A model generated the notes under the pieces. That model ran no database searches and was not told where the DNA came from. It saw only the letters and a list, made by a program, of their open reading frames with translations. 14,616 bases of DNA from JANMCE01 sp031360915. Its GTDB lineage: Bacteria > Actinomycetota > Acidimicrobiia > Acidimicrobiales > Ilumatobacteraceae. The position numbers were made by a program, and so were the translations under genes. Position 1 is the first letter of the stretch. Each line of letters begins with the position of its first letter. Positions 1 through 5,943 of this stretch are shown here, in pieces. The stretch is from assembly GCA_031360915.1 (NCBI GenBank), contig JANMCE010000401.1, forward strand, positions 1 to 14,616, given 5' to 3'.

Positions 1-68
1 AGATAGGCGACCGTGCCGAACTCGTCGAGCGCAGCATGGAGTTGGTCGAGGGCAACGGGAACGCTCAT
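1..68 (-). CDS. N-terminal fragment, possible PNPOx-like flavin-binding split-barrel protein
   Basis: Only the first 22 complete codons are inside the window. Read leftward from ATG at 68-66 they give MSVPVALDQLHAALDEFGTVAY and the frame stays open to the edge. This opening, an amphipathic helix followed by a strand ending in a VAY-type motif, resembles the start of actinobacterial pyridoxamine 5'-phosphate oxidase-like proteins, which bind FMN or F420. With so few residues that is a guess. A TANNNT hexamer (TACGGT, 75-80) sits six bases before the ATG, the same arrangement seen at other starts here, and there is no Shine-Dalgarno sequence. The gene diverges from the ABC-F gene across 88 bp. 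The reading frame is moderately secure; the family assignment is weak. Confidence 0.5.
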   Translation of the reverse strand, partial: MSVPVALDQLHAALDEFGTVAY

Positions 69-141
69 GTCCGGACCGTACCGCACTGCGGCTGCGCCGT
101 GCCGTTCGACACCGGACGGTGCCCATATCGCCTGTCGCGTC

Positions 142-147
142 TAGAAT
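142..147 (+). promoter_or_regulatory. -10 box TAGAAT, probable leaderless promoter of the ABC-F gene
   Basis: TAGAAT lies nine bases before the GTG at 157. A start about seven bases after a -10 box would place the first nucleotide at or next to the start codon, so the mRNA is probably leaderless. There is no Shine-Dalgarno in the nine-base gap and no convincing -35 element. Confidence 0.55.
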
Positions 148-156
148 TTACGGCTT

Positions 157-2109
157 GTGATTACTGTCAGCGGACTCAGCAAAGCCTTTGGCGCCAAAGT
201 GCTGTTTCGCGACGTCACCATCACCCTCTCGCCAGGTCGCCGTACTGCTCTTGTTGGCAACAACGGGGCGGGCAAGACCACCCTTATTGAGATCCTGCTG
301 GGCGAGCAGCAGCCTGACTCGGGCGAGGTGCATCGACCGAAGGGGATGCAGATCGGCTACCTGCCCCAGGAGCTCACTGAGATCAGCCAGGGCAGCGTGC
401 TCGACACGGTCATGGGCGGCGCGACCGAGGTAGCCGAGCTCGAAGTTCGCCTCGCGGATCTTGCCCAGCGCATCGCTACGACGACCGGTGACGAGCACGA
501 CAAGGTGATGGAGCAGTACGGCGACGCGCAGCACCGGTTCGAGACGCTCGGTGGCTATGCCATCGAGTCCGAGGCCCACTCCATCCTGGCCGGACTTGGG
601 TTCGACACTGAAGACAGCAGCCGCCCGCTACGTGAGATGTCCGGAGGGTGGCGGATGCGTGCCGCGCTTGGCCGGCTGCTGCTGGCCAAGCCCGACGTAC
701 TCATCCTCGACGAACCAACCAACCATCTCGATACCGATTCGGTCACCTGGCTGGAAGACACGTTGAAGGAGTACCCGGGCGCAGTGCTGTTCGTCAGCCA
801 TGATCGCGACTTCATCGACAACGTGGCGAACCGCGTTATCGAACTGGCTTTCCTTACGGCCACCGAATACGTCGGCGGGTTCGCCGAGTTCGTGGTCGAG
901 CGCGAGGAACGACTGCAGCGGCTGGAATCGTTGCGCGCGCAACAAAACAAAGAAGTGGCCAAGATCGAGCAGTTCATCGAACGGTTCCGCTACAAGGCCA
1001 CGAAAGCCAAGCAAGCCCAGAGTCGTATCAAGACGCTGGAAAAGCTGGAGAAGATCGAAGTCCCGACCCAGAAGCAGTTGGTCACCAAGTTCGGCTTCCC
1101 TGATCCGCGTCGCTCTGGTCGTGAGGTGGCCGAGATGGAGGACATCACGCTCGGCTACGACGGCGTGCCGGTCGTGTCGCACGTGAACCTCGTGATCGAG
1201 CGCGGTCAAAAGGTGGGCATCGTCGGGCCGAACGGGGCGGGCAAGACCACCCTCATCAAGCTCCTGCTCGGCCAGTTGCAGCCCATGGCGGGACACTGGC
1301 AGTTGGGCAGCAACGTCGACATCGCTACCTTCGCCCAGCACCAGGTGGAAGGACTCGACTTTCTGTGCACGCCCATCCAAGAACTGCAGAAGGTCGCTCG
1401 GGCCGACGAGAAACGCAATCTGCGCACGGTGCTCGGCAGCTTCGGCTTCTCGGGTGAGGCGGCCGAGCGGTTGATCGGAGATTTGTCCGGCGGCGAGCGC
1501 ACTCGACTAGCGCTCGCAAAGGCACTTTTGAATCCGGTGAACCTGCTCATACTCGATGAGCCGACCAACCATCTCGACCTCGCCAGTTGTGACCTGCTGG
1601 AAGACGCGCTGCGCGCCTACCCGGGCACGGTGCTGCTGATCAGTCACGACCGTTACCTGGTGCGTGAGGTGTGCGATGCGCTGGTGTCCGTCCGCCACGG
1701 CAAGGTGAAGCTGCACATGGGCGTGGATGACGCCGTGCTGTCGCCGCGTACCGGCGGTGGCTTGTCAAGCCACTCTGCTCCGGTAGCGAAGACGAAGACG
1801 AAGGCGTTGGCGGCTGCGCCGGTCGTGGTCGACAAGCGCACCGATGCCGAGAAGCGCAACCAGCGTCACGTCGCGACGCGTGACCTCATCAAGAAGATCG
1901 ACAAGCTCGAAAAGGATCTTGGCAAAGCTGAGGCAGATGTCTTGTCGTTGCACCGCCAGCTGGCCGACCCGGTCGTCTACGAAGACAACGCCAAGGTCAA
2001 AGAGTTGGTCGAGCTGCATGAGAAGGCCAAAACGAAAGCGGCCACCCTCTCTGATGAGTGGGTCGCAGCGGGTGAAGACTTGGAGCGCATCGAGCGCAAG
2101 TTCGCCTAA
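157..2109 (+). CDS. ABC-F family ATP-binding protein (duplicated ABC ATPase, no membrane domain)
   Basis: This 650-residue soluble protein has two ABC cassettes. Cassette 1 has Walker A GNNGAGKT (34-41), signature MSGGW (161-165) and Walker B LILDEPTNHLD (182-192). Cassette 2 has Walker A GPNGAGKT (357-364), signature LSGGE (443-447) and Walker B LILDEPTNHLD (464-474). A charged helical linker at about 240-310 matches the ABC-F interdomain linker, and residues 560-650 form a predicted C-terminal coiled coil. No membrane segments are visible. Known ABC-F proteins act on ribosomes as translation factors or antibiotic-protection proteins. The SGGW first signature and C-terminal coiled coil resemble the Uup/YheS side of the family, so a housekeeping translation role is likelier than resistance, but that is inference. 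The GTG start is chosen because MITVSGLSKAFG is a typical ABC-F opening and a -10 box directly precedes it. Confidence 0.93.
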   Translation: MITVSGLSKAFGAKVLFRDVTITLSPGRRTALVGNNGAGKTTLIEILLGEQQPDSGEVHRPKGMQIGYLPQELTEISQGSVLDTVMGGATEVAELEVRLADLAQRIATTTGDEHDKVMEQYGDAQHRFETLGGYAIESEAHSILAGLGFDTEDSSRPLREMSGGWRMRAALGRLLLAKPDVLILDEPTNHLDTDSVTWLEDTLKEYPGAVLFVSHDRDFIDNVANRVIELAFLTATEYVGGFAEFVVEREERLQRLESLRAQQNKEVAKIEQFIERFRYKATKAKQAQSRIKTLEKLEKIEVPTQKQLVTKFGFPDPRRSGREVAEMEDITLGYDGVPVVSHVNLVIERGQKVGIVGPNGAGKTTLIKLLLGQLQPMAGHWQLGSNVDIATFAQHQVEGLDFLCTPIQELQKVARADEKRNLRTVLGSFGFSGEAAERLIGDLSGGERTRLALAKALLNPVNLLILDEPTNHLDLASCDLLEDALRAYPGTVLLISHDRYLVREVCDALVSVRHGKVKLHMGVDDAVLSPRTGGGLSSHSAPVAKTKTKALAAAPVVVDKRTDAEKRNQRHVATRDLIKKIDKLEKDLGKAEADVLSLHRQLADPVVYEDNAKVKELVELHEKAKTKAATLSDEWVAAGEDLERIERKFA

Positions 2110-2125
2110 CGAGCGTCGATCTGTT

Positions 2126-2151
2126 TAGCCTAGGTAGACCGATCCAGGAGG
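2126..2151 (+). promoter_or_regulatory. -10 box TAGCCT (2126-2131) and Shine-Dalgarno AGGAGG (2146-2151) of the cysteine hydrolase gene
   Basis: AGGAGG lies five bases before ATG 2157, a near-perfect Shine-Dalgarno that fixes the start. TAGCCT further upstream fits the TANNNT pattern used by other genes here and would give a short leader of about 18 bases. The ribosome binding site is secure; the promoter is tentative because readthrough from the ABC-F gene 47 bp upstream is also possible. Confidence 0.6.
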
Positions 2152-2156
2152 CAGAA

Positions 2157-2717
2157 ATGACATCGCTGGCTGACCGTCCCAATACCGCACTCGTCGTGAT
2201 CGATATGCAGCGAAATGTCGTCGGTCAGGCGCACGATGTCGACCGGGTCGTGGCGAATATCAACACCCTTGTCGACAAGGCTCGCACTGAGCGCGTGTCC
2301 GTCATTTGGGTGCAGCATTCCGATGAAGACATGCCCCAGGGTTCGGAGGGATGGCAATACATTCCCGAACTCACCAGACACGACGACGAGCCACTCGTAC
2401 ACAAGCGCTACGGAGATTCCTTCGAGGAGACGGATCTCGAATCATTGCTCTCCGAGCGCGGCGTAGGTCGTCTCGTCGTCACCGGCGCGCAGACTGACGC
2501 CTGTATCCGCTCAACCCTGCATGGCGCGTTGGTTCGTGGCTACGACGCCACCCTGGTCGAGGACGCGCACACCACCGAAGACATGCGCGAATGGGGATCA
2601 CCGGTCGGGCCCGATCAGGCCATTGCCTACACGAACCTGTACTGGAAGCTTTCGTCAGCGCCCGGTCGCAAAGGTGGCACTGTCCCGACGACCGAGGTCG
2701 ATTTCGCAGGTACGTGA
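2157..2717 (+). CDS. Cysteine hydrolase, isochorismatase-like family
   Basis: This 186-residue protein has the usual length and fold signature of the isochorismatase-like hydrolases. The strand ALVVIDMQRN carries the putative catalytic Asp16. Lys83 lies in VHKRYGDSFEET and the nucleophile Cys116 in VTGAQTDACIRST, completing the Asp-Lys-Cys triad known for this family. Members cleave C-N or C-O bonds in small molecules (nicotinamide, N-carbamoyl compounds, isochorismate), and the substrate cannot be read from the sequence. No signal peptide is seen, so it should be cytoplasmic. It follows the ABC-F gene by 47 bp on the same strand and may be partly co-transcribed with it, but has its own strong Shine-Dalgarno. 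Its stop is seven bases from the stop of the convergent DUF3039 gene, leaving no room for a separate terminator. Confidence 0.9.
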   Translation: MTSLADRPNTALVVIDMQRNVVGQAHDVDRVVANINTLVDKARTERVSVIWVQHSDEDMPQGSEGWQYIPELTRHDDEPLVHKRYGDSFEETDLESLLSERGVGRLVVTGAQTDACIRSTLHGALVRGYDATLVEDAHTTEDMREWGSPVGPDQAIAYTNLYWKLSSAPGRKGGTVPTTEVDFAGT

Positions 2718-2724
2718 CGCCGCG

Positions 2725-3003
2725 CTACGCATTGGGTTGGTCGCCGAGGCCGTCGTTGAAGGCCTTATAGACCTGGTAGATCTCTTTGCATTTCTGGCAG
2801 ATCGGGTGTTTGCCTGGATCACGTGAAGGCACCCAGCGATGACCACAGAGGGCTTCGAGCGGTGAGCCGTAGATACGCGCTTCCAGCACTTTGGCCGCCG
2901 CATTTTCGCCCGGCTCGGTCTTTACGATGTGGGAAACAACGGGTTCGCCGGTCTCGAGTTCGTACTCGGTACGTTCCTCGATGCGAGTTGAGGTGTCGGT
3001 CAT
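2725..3003 (-). CDS. DUF3039 family small zinc-ribbon-like protein
   Basis: This 92-residue protein has the signature of DUF3039, a family found essentially in actinobacteria: ALCGHRWVPSRDPGKHPICQKCKEIY at about residues 51-76. Cys53, Cys69 and Cys72, with His55 as a possible fourth ligand, suggest a metal-binding site. The N-terminal half is acidic and variable. The function is unknown. Its ATG at 3003-3001 overlaps the TGA of the uridine kinase gene (3002-3000) as ATGA, a classic sign of translational coupling, so it is the second gene of a udk operon. I see no promoter of its own. The family assignment is strong from the motif; metal binding is inferred. Confidence 0.9.
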   Translation of the reverse strand: MTDTSTRIEERTEYELETGEPVVSHIVKTEPGENAAAKVLEARIYGSPLEALCGHRWVPSRDPGKHPICQKCKEIYQVYKAFNDGLGDQPNA

Positions 3004-3617
3004 GCGAACTCCTTCAGTCGGGCGACCAGCATGTCGAAGGCGGCATCGTTGTGACCACCCTCCGGAATGATGACATGCGCGAACCGCTTGCTGGGTTCAA
3101 CAAACTGCTCATGACTCGGGCGGACGGTTGACAGGTACTGGTCGATCACGCTTTCGGGCGTGCGCCCGCGTTCGGCGACATCTCGCCGCAGGCGTCGGAT
3201 GAGACGTACGTCAGCGTCGGTATCGACGTAGACGCGCAGATCGAACAGCGAGCGAAGCTCAGCTTCATACAGCACCAAAATCCCCTCGACACACACCACT
3301 TGAGCTGGTTCGGTGCGGGTGACCTCGGTCGACCGATTGAAGTCGGCAAAGTCGTAGACCGGAATGTCGACCGGCCGACCATCGAGCAGCGAGCGCAGGT
3401 GATCCCGCAACAGTTGCCAGTCGAAAGCGTCGGGATGGTCGTAGTTGATCTCGGCCCGCTCGGCCAGGGTCAGGTCGGTGCGGTCACGGTAGTACGAGTC
3501 AAGCTTCACCAACGCGAAATGGGACGGGTCGAGGGCGTCGGCTAAACGGCGCGCGACGGTCGTCTTGCCCGAACCGGTGCCACCCGCAATGGCGAGGATG
3601 AAGGGGCGATCGCGCAT
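3000..3617 (-). CDS. udk: Uridine kinase (uridine/cytidine phosphorylation, pyrimidine salvage)
   Basis: This 205-residue protein has the normal length for uridine kinase. It has a P-loop GGTGSGKTT (12-20), the LDSYYRD motif (39-45) and the YDHPDAFD motif (59-66). PVYDF (86-90), the strand VVCVEGIL (107-114) and the lid RRDVAERGRTPESV (144-157) follow. These are the hallmarks of the Udk/phosphoribulokinase branch of P-loop kinases, which transfer phosphate from ATP or GTP to uridine or cytidine in the cytoplasm. The frame is open far upstream, but the start at 3617 is chosen for three reasons. It gives the family's N-terminus MRDRPFILAIAGGTGSGKTT. It avoids running antisense through fmdB and the DUF4031 gene. 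It is also preceded by a -10 box eight bases away. It is coupled to the DUF3039 gene by a stop-start overlap. Confidence 0.94.
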   Translation of the reverse strand: MRDRPFILAIAGGTGSGKTTVARRLADALDPSHFALVKLDSYYRDRTDLTLAERAEINYDHPDAFDWQLLRDHLRSLLDGRPVDIPVYDFADFNRSTEVTRTEPAQVVCVEGILVLYEAELRSLFDLRVYVDTDADVRLIRRLRRDVAERGRTPESVIDQYLSTVRPSHEQFVEPSKRFAHVIIPEGGHNDAAFDMLVARLKEFA

Positions 3618-3625
3618 GATGCACC

Positions 3626-3631
3626 ACGCTA
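3626..3631 (-). promoter_or_regulatory. -10 box TAGCGT, leaderless promoter of udk-DUF3039
   Basis: On the minus strand TAGCGT is followed by eight bases and then the udk ATG (3617). No Shine-Dalgarno is present in those eight bases. The same hexamer precedes nudC and the pabBC gene by six and seven bases, which strengthens the call. Confidence 0.55.
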
Positions 3632-3651
3632 GCGGCCGGTAGGCGACGAGA

Positions 3652-3657
3652 TAGAGT
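3652..3657 (+). promoter_or_regulatory. -10 box TAGAGT, leaderless promoter of fmdB-DUF4031
   Basis: TAGAGT is followed by seven bases and ATG 3665. The box overlaps the alternative in-frame GTG at 3656, which argues that the ATG is the real start. The -10 boxes for this gene and udk are only 20 bp apart on opposite strands. Confidence 0.55.
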
Positions 3658-3664
3658 GACCACC

Positions 3665-3883
3665 ATGGCCGTTTACGAATACCGCTGTAAGACCTGTGAT
3701 GCCTCCTTCGAAATGCGACGGGCCATGAGTGAATCGAACGAGCCAGCCATCTGCCCGTCGGGTCATCAGAACTCGATGCGGAAGTTGTCGGTGTTTGCCT
3801 CGGTTGGCGCAGCCTCAGCGCCGGCCAGTGCTGCTCCCCGCCCGTCGGGTGGCGGTTGCGGCGGCGGATGCGCCTGCCACTAA
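3665..3883 (+). CDS. FmdB-family zinc ribbon protein (actinobacterial type)
   Basis: This 72-residue protein opens MAVYEYRCKTCD, the FmdB regulatory-protein zinc ribbon signature, with Cys8 and Cys11 as the first ligand pair. The second pair is CPSGH (Cys30 and His34) rather than the CPxC of classical FmdB. As I recall, this CPxGH form is normal in actinobacterial members. The chain continues with MRKLSVFASVGAA, an Ala/Pro-rich linker and a Cys/Gly tail GGGCGGGCACH that may bind metal. The role is unknown; the name derives from a putative regulator of formamidase and amidase genes in Methylophilus. ATG 3665 is preferred over GTG 3656 because of the -10 box position. It is followed four bases later by the DUF4031 gene, probably in one operon. 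Confidence 0.88.
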   Translation: MAVYEYRCKTCDASFEMRRAMSESNEPAICPSGHQNSMRKLSVFASVGAASAPASAAPRPSGGGCGGGCACH

Positions 3884-3887
3884 CCGC

Positions 3888-4169
3888 ATGACCGTCTACG
3901 TCGACCAATGCCTCTGGTGGTGGCGCGGTCGTCAGTGGTGCCATTTGATCACCGACACCGACCTGCTGGAACTGCATGCCGTGGCCCGTAGCGCGGGCGC
4001 GCCACCCTGGGCGTTTCAGGGCGATCACTACGACCTCCACGTTGGCTTGCGCGAGATGGCGGTACGGGCTGGTGCTATCCAAGTGACAAGCCGAGAAGTT
4101 GTCATTCTTCTGCGCGACTCCGGGCTGCGCATCACACCGGCGCAACGTCGAGCGATGAACAACACGTAG
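3888..4169 (+). CDS. DUF4031 domain protein
   Basis: This 93-residue protein starts MTVYVDQCLWWWRGRQWCHLITDT and contains LLELHAVARSAGAPPWAFQGDHYDLH. That is the pattern of DUF4031: an N-terminal TVYVD strand, a W(C/S)HL segment, then an ELHxFA helix followed by an aromatic/His segment. The function is unknown. The start ATG lies four bases after the fmdB stop without a good Shine-Dalgarno, suggesting translation coupled to fmdB. The last 38 bases overlap the 3' end of the leftward gene at 4578-4132. No signal peptide or membrane segment is visible. Confidence 0.85.
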   Translation: MTVYVDQCLWWWRGRQWCHLITDTDLLELHAVARSAGAPPWAFQGDHYDLHVGLREMAVRAGAIQVTSREVVILLRDSGLRITPAQRRAMNNT

Positions 4170-4578
4170 CGGTGCCCTTGCCATGACGCCACAATGCGCG
4201 GGCATCGGTGGCTTCGGCCAGCGAAGAAGCCCGGCCGGCATCGAGCACAAACCAGTCGAGCAACTCGACACCGATCAGATCGAAATGCTCTCGGCTATCG
4301 AGGAAGGCAATCTGCTCGAGGGCGCTCGGAAGGTAGCCGCCGCCGGGTGAGCAACAGGCCAACACCACGGCCCGAACCCACGGCAGTTCTGCGCAAACCG
4401 GGGTAAGTGCGGCGGTGAGCTTGGTCAGGTCCCGCGGCGCGTCGGTCACAACCAAGGATGATTGGCCACGGTGGTTGGCATCAAGTAGAAGGCACACGAC
4501 TTCGGGGCGAGGCGGATGACTGGCGAGCATGAGGACGACGTCGAGCGCGGCGGCGGGACAGCACAATGGTGCGGGCAT
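4132..4578 (-). CDS. Conserved-looking hypothetical protein, 148 residues
   Basis: I do not recognise a named family. The protein begins MPAPLCCPAAALDVVLMLASHPPRPEV and continues with VVCLLLDANHRGQSSLVVTDAP, then AVVLACCSPGGGYLP. These look like two buried beta strands separated by charged turns in a compact alpha/beta domain. The LLLDxxHRG segment is faintly like the core strand of RadC/JAB-type or other small actinobacterial hypothetical proteins, without a full metal motif. The gene is supported by a Shine-Dalgarno AGGGGG (4583-4588) four bases before the ATG, a possible -10 box at 4627-4632, protein-like composition, and the fact that it fills an otherwise empty interval. Its last 38 bases overlap the convergent DUF4031 gene. 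It contains Cys-Cys pairs at residues 6-7, about 75 and near the C-terminus. Confidence 0.65.
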   Translation of the reverse strand: MPAPLCCPAAALDVVLMLASHPPRPEVVCLLLDANHRGQSSLVVTDAPRDLTKLTAALTPVCAELPWVRAVVLACCSPGGGYLPSALEQIAFLDSREHFDLIGVELLDWFVLDAGRASSLAEATDARALWRHGKGTATCCSSLDVAPV

Positions 4579-4582
4579 GGGA

Positions 4583-4614
4583 CCCCCTGAAGGGAGAGAT
4601 GAGCGTTCAGAGGG
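4583..4614 (-). promoter_or_regulatory. Hairpin that sequesters the Shine-Dalgarno of the 148-residue gene
   Basis: In the minus-strand RNA, CCCUCUGAA (4614-4606) can pair with UUCAGGGGG (4591-4583) over nine contiguous pairs including one U-G wobble, closing a 14-base loop. The downstream arm contains the AGGGGG Shine-Dalgarno just before ATG 4578, so folding would hide the ribosome site. Confidence 0.4.
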
Positions 4615-4626
4615 GAAGTGCTCAGA

Positions 4627-4632
4627 ACCCTA
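4627..4632 (-). promoter_or_regulatory. Possible -10 box TAGGGT for the 148-residue gene
   Basis: On the minus strand TAGGGT fits TANNNT. Transcription would begin near 4620, giving a leader of about 40 bases that starts just ahead of the Shine-Dalgarno hairpin. No -35 element is evident. Confidence 0.35.
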
Positions 4633-4669
4633 CAGACGAGGTGTTACAGAGATCGTTGACGGATTGTTT

Positions 4670-4734
4670 GAGCGCAGCGAGTCCGAGCGAGGGAAAGCGG
4701 TAGCTGAGCGTCAGGAGCGGTAGCGACAAGCGAG
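4670..4734 (+). repeat. GAGCG/GCGGTAGCGA-type intergenic repeat cluster
   Basis: This stretch has a degenerate tandem character: GAGCGCAGCGAG, then CGAGCGAGGG, then two copies of AGCGGTAGC (4696-4704 and 4716-4724), the second inside GAGCGGTAGCGACAAGCGAG. The 10-mer GCGGTAGCGA (4717-4726) recurs only in two other intergenic regions (8618-8627 and 9770-9779). It lies between two divergent genes. Confidence 0.5.
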
Positions 4735-4800
4735 GCCAATCGTGCTAGCGGCCCGAACGAGGCCATGAAGGGTGTGACACAATTCGACGGTGACCCTGCG

Positions 4801-5943
4801 ATGATTGTTGCGAGGATTGCCGCGCTCGTTGCTGGCGTAGCCCTGGTCCTGTTCACCGTGGCATCGGCGATCAAAACGGTGGTGGTGCCTCGCGCCATTT
4901 CGTCGTTGATCACCCGCAAGCTGTTCCGTGTCATGCGATTGGTGTTCAACCTTCTCGCCCACCCCCAGCGTGACTACGCCCACCGCGACCGCATACTGGC
5001 GTACTTCGGACCGGTCACCCTGATCATGCTCCCGGGTGTCTGGGTATTGCTCACCGCTGTTGGGTTTACCGGCGTGGTATGGGGGCTCGGCGGAGTGTCG
5101 CTTCGTACGGCGTTCCTCACCAGCGGCTCCTCGATCCTTACCCTGGGCGTCGTCTTCCAAAAGGATCTGCCTCACGCCGGTGTGACCTTTGTGGAAGCCG
5201 TAATCGGCCTCGGTCTGGTATCCCTGATGATCTCCTACCTGCCTACTATGTACACGTCGTACAGTCGTCGTGAGCAGCTGGTGGCGCTGCTTGAGGTGCG
5301 TGCTGGCCTGCCGCCGTCACCGGCGGAATTGCTGGCCCGCTACCACCGCATTGGTTGGCTGGATAACATAAGCGAAGAGCTGCTGCCGCCGTGGGAAATC
5401 TGGTTTGCCGACATCGAGGAAAGCCACAGCAGCCACCCAGCACTGGTCTACTTCCGCAGTCCGCACAGCGAACGCAACTGGGTGACCGCTGCCGGAATTG
5501 TGCTCGACACGGCCGCGCTGCTGTTGGCAGTGGTTGATGTTCCCTGGTCCCCTCGGGCCGCTCTCGTCATTCGCAGCGGCTCACTTTCGTTGCGGAGAAT
5601 CTCGGGCACGTTCCGTATCCCATTCGACCCCGACCCGAGGCCCGATGACCCGATCACCATCTCACGCCGCGAGTTCGACAATCTGTGCGTTGAACTGCTG
5701 GCCGCCGATGTTCCGCTGAAAGCCGACCGCGATCAGGCCTGGAAGGACTTCGCCGGTTGGCGGGTCAACTACGACCCGGTGCTGGTGGGCCTGGCCCGTC
5801 TGGTGGTCGCGCCGCCGGCCCGCTGGTCGAGCGACCGACCGCTGGCGCTACCGGGAAACGGCAATGGCAATGATGACGCTGGCAACACCAACCAGAAGCG
5901 GCGTCAAGTGAGTGAGCTGTTTCGACACGACCGGCCTCGGTGA
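4801..5943 (+). CDS. Membrane protein resembling a 2TM/P-loop potassium channel with a non-canonical filter, plus soluble C-terminal domain
   Basis: From ATG 4801 the protein has 380 residues. Hydrophobic segments at about 2-23, 66-92 and 130-153 suggest three membrane helices. Between the last two is FLTSGSSILTLGVVF (105-119), placed and composed like the pore helix and filter of potassium channels (usually TxxTVGYGD), but with TLGVV where GYG should be. After SYSRREQL the chain becomes soluble, with Pro-rich and charged segments, and ends in an Asn/Gly-rich basic tail. The function is unknown: a divergent channel is a hypothesis and a transporter-like or structural protein is equally possible. 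In-frame ATG 4765 and GTG 4774 would add an ordinary polar leader and lack a well-spaced Shine-Dalgarno, so 4801 is preferred but not certain. The last 96 bases overlap the convergent rhomboid gene. Confidence 0.75.
   Translation: MIVARIAALVAGVALVLFTVASAIKTVVVPRAISSLITRKLFRVMRLVFNLLAHPQRDYAHRDRILAYFGPVTLIMLPGVWVLLTAVGFTGVVWGLGGVSLRTAFLTSGSSILTLGVVFQKDLPHAGVTFVEAVIGLGLVSLMISYLPTMYTSYSRREQLVALLEVRAGLPPSPAELLARYHRIGWLDNISEELLPPWEIWFADIEESHSSHPALVYFRSPHSERNWVTAAGIVLDTAALLLAVVDVPWSPRAALVIRSGSLSLRRISGTFRIPFDPDPRPDDPITISRREFDNLCVELLAADVPLKADRDQAWKDFAGWRVNYDPVLVGLARLVVAPPARWSSDRPLALPGNGNGNDDAGNTNQKRRQVSELFRHDRPR

Noticed and set aside
262..1253. 23-base identical direct repeat AACGGGGCGGGC... at 262-284 and 1231-1253
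   Set aside because: Both copies encode the Walker A loops of the two homologous ABC cassettes. Protein constraint plus similar codon choice, perhaps with gene conversion, explains it.
3665..3883. FmdB second ligand pair CPSGH considered as an abnormal zinc site
   Set aside because: As I recall, this form with a Cys/Gly tail is usual in actinobacterial members, so it is not novel.
3618..4271. Upstream extension of the uridine kinase frame to a 423-residue protein
   Set aside because: The extension is antisense to fmdB and the DUF4031 gene, has no domain character, and the family's N-terminus begins exactly at 3617 behind a -10 box.
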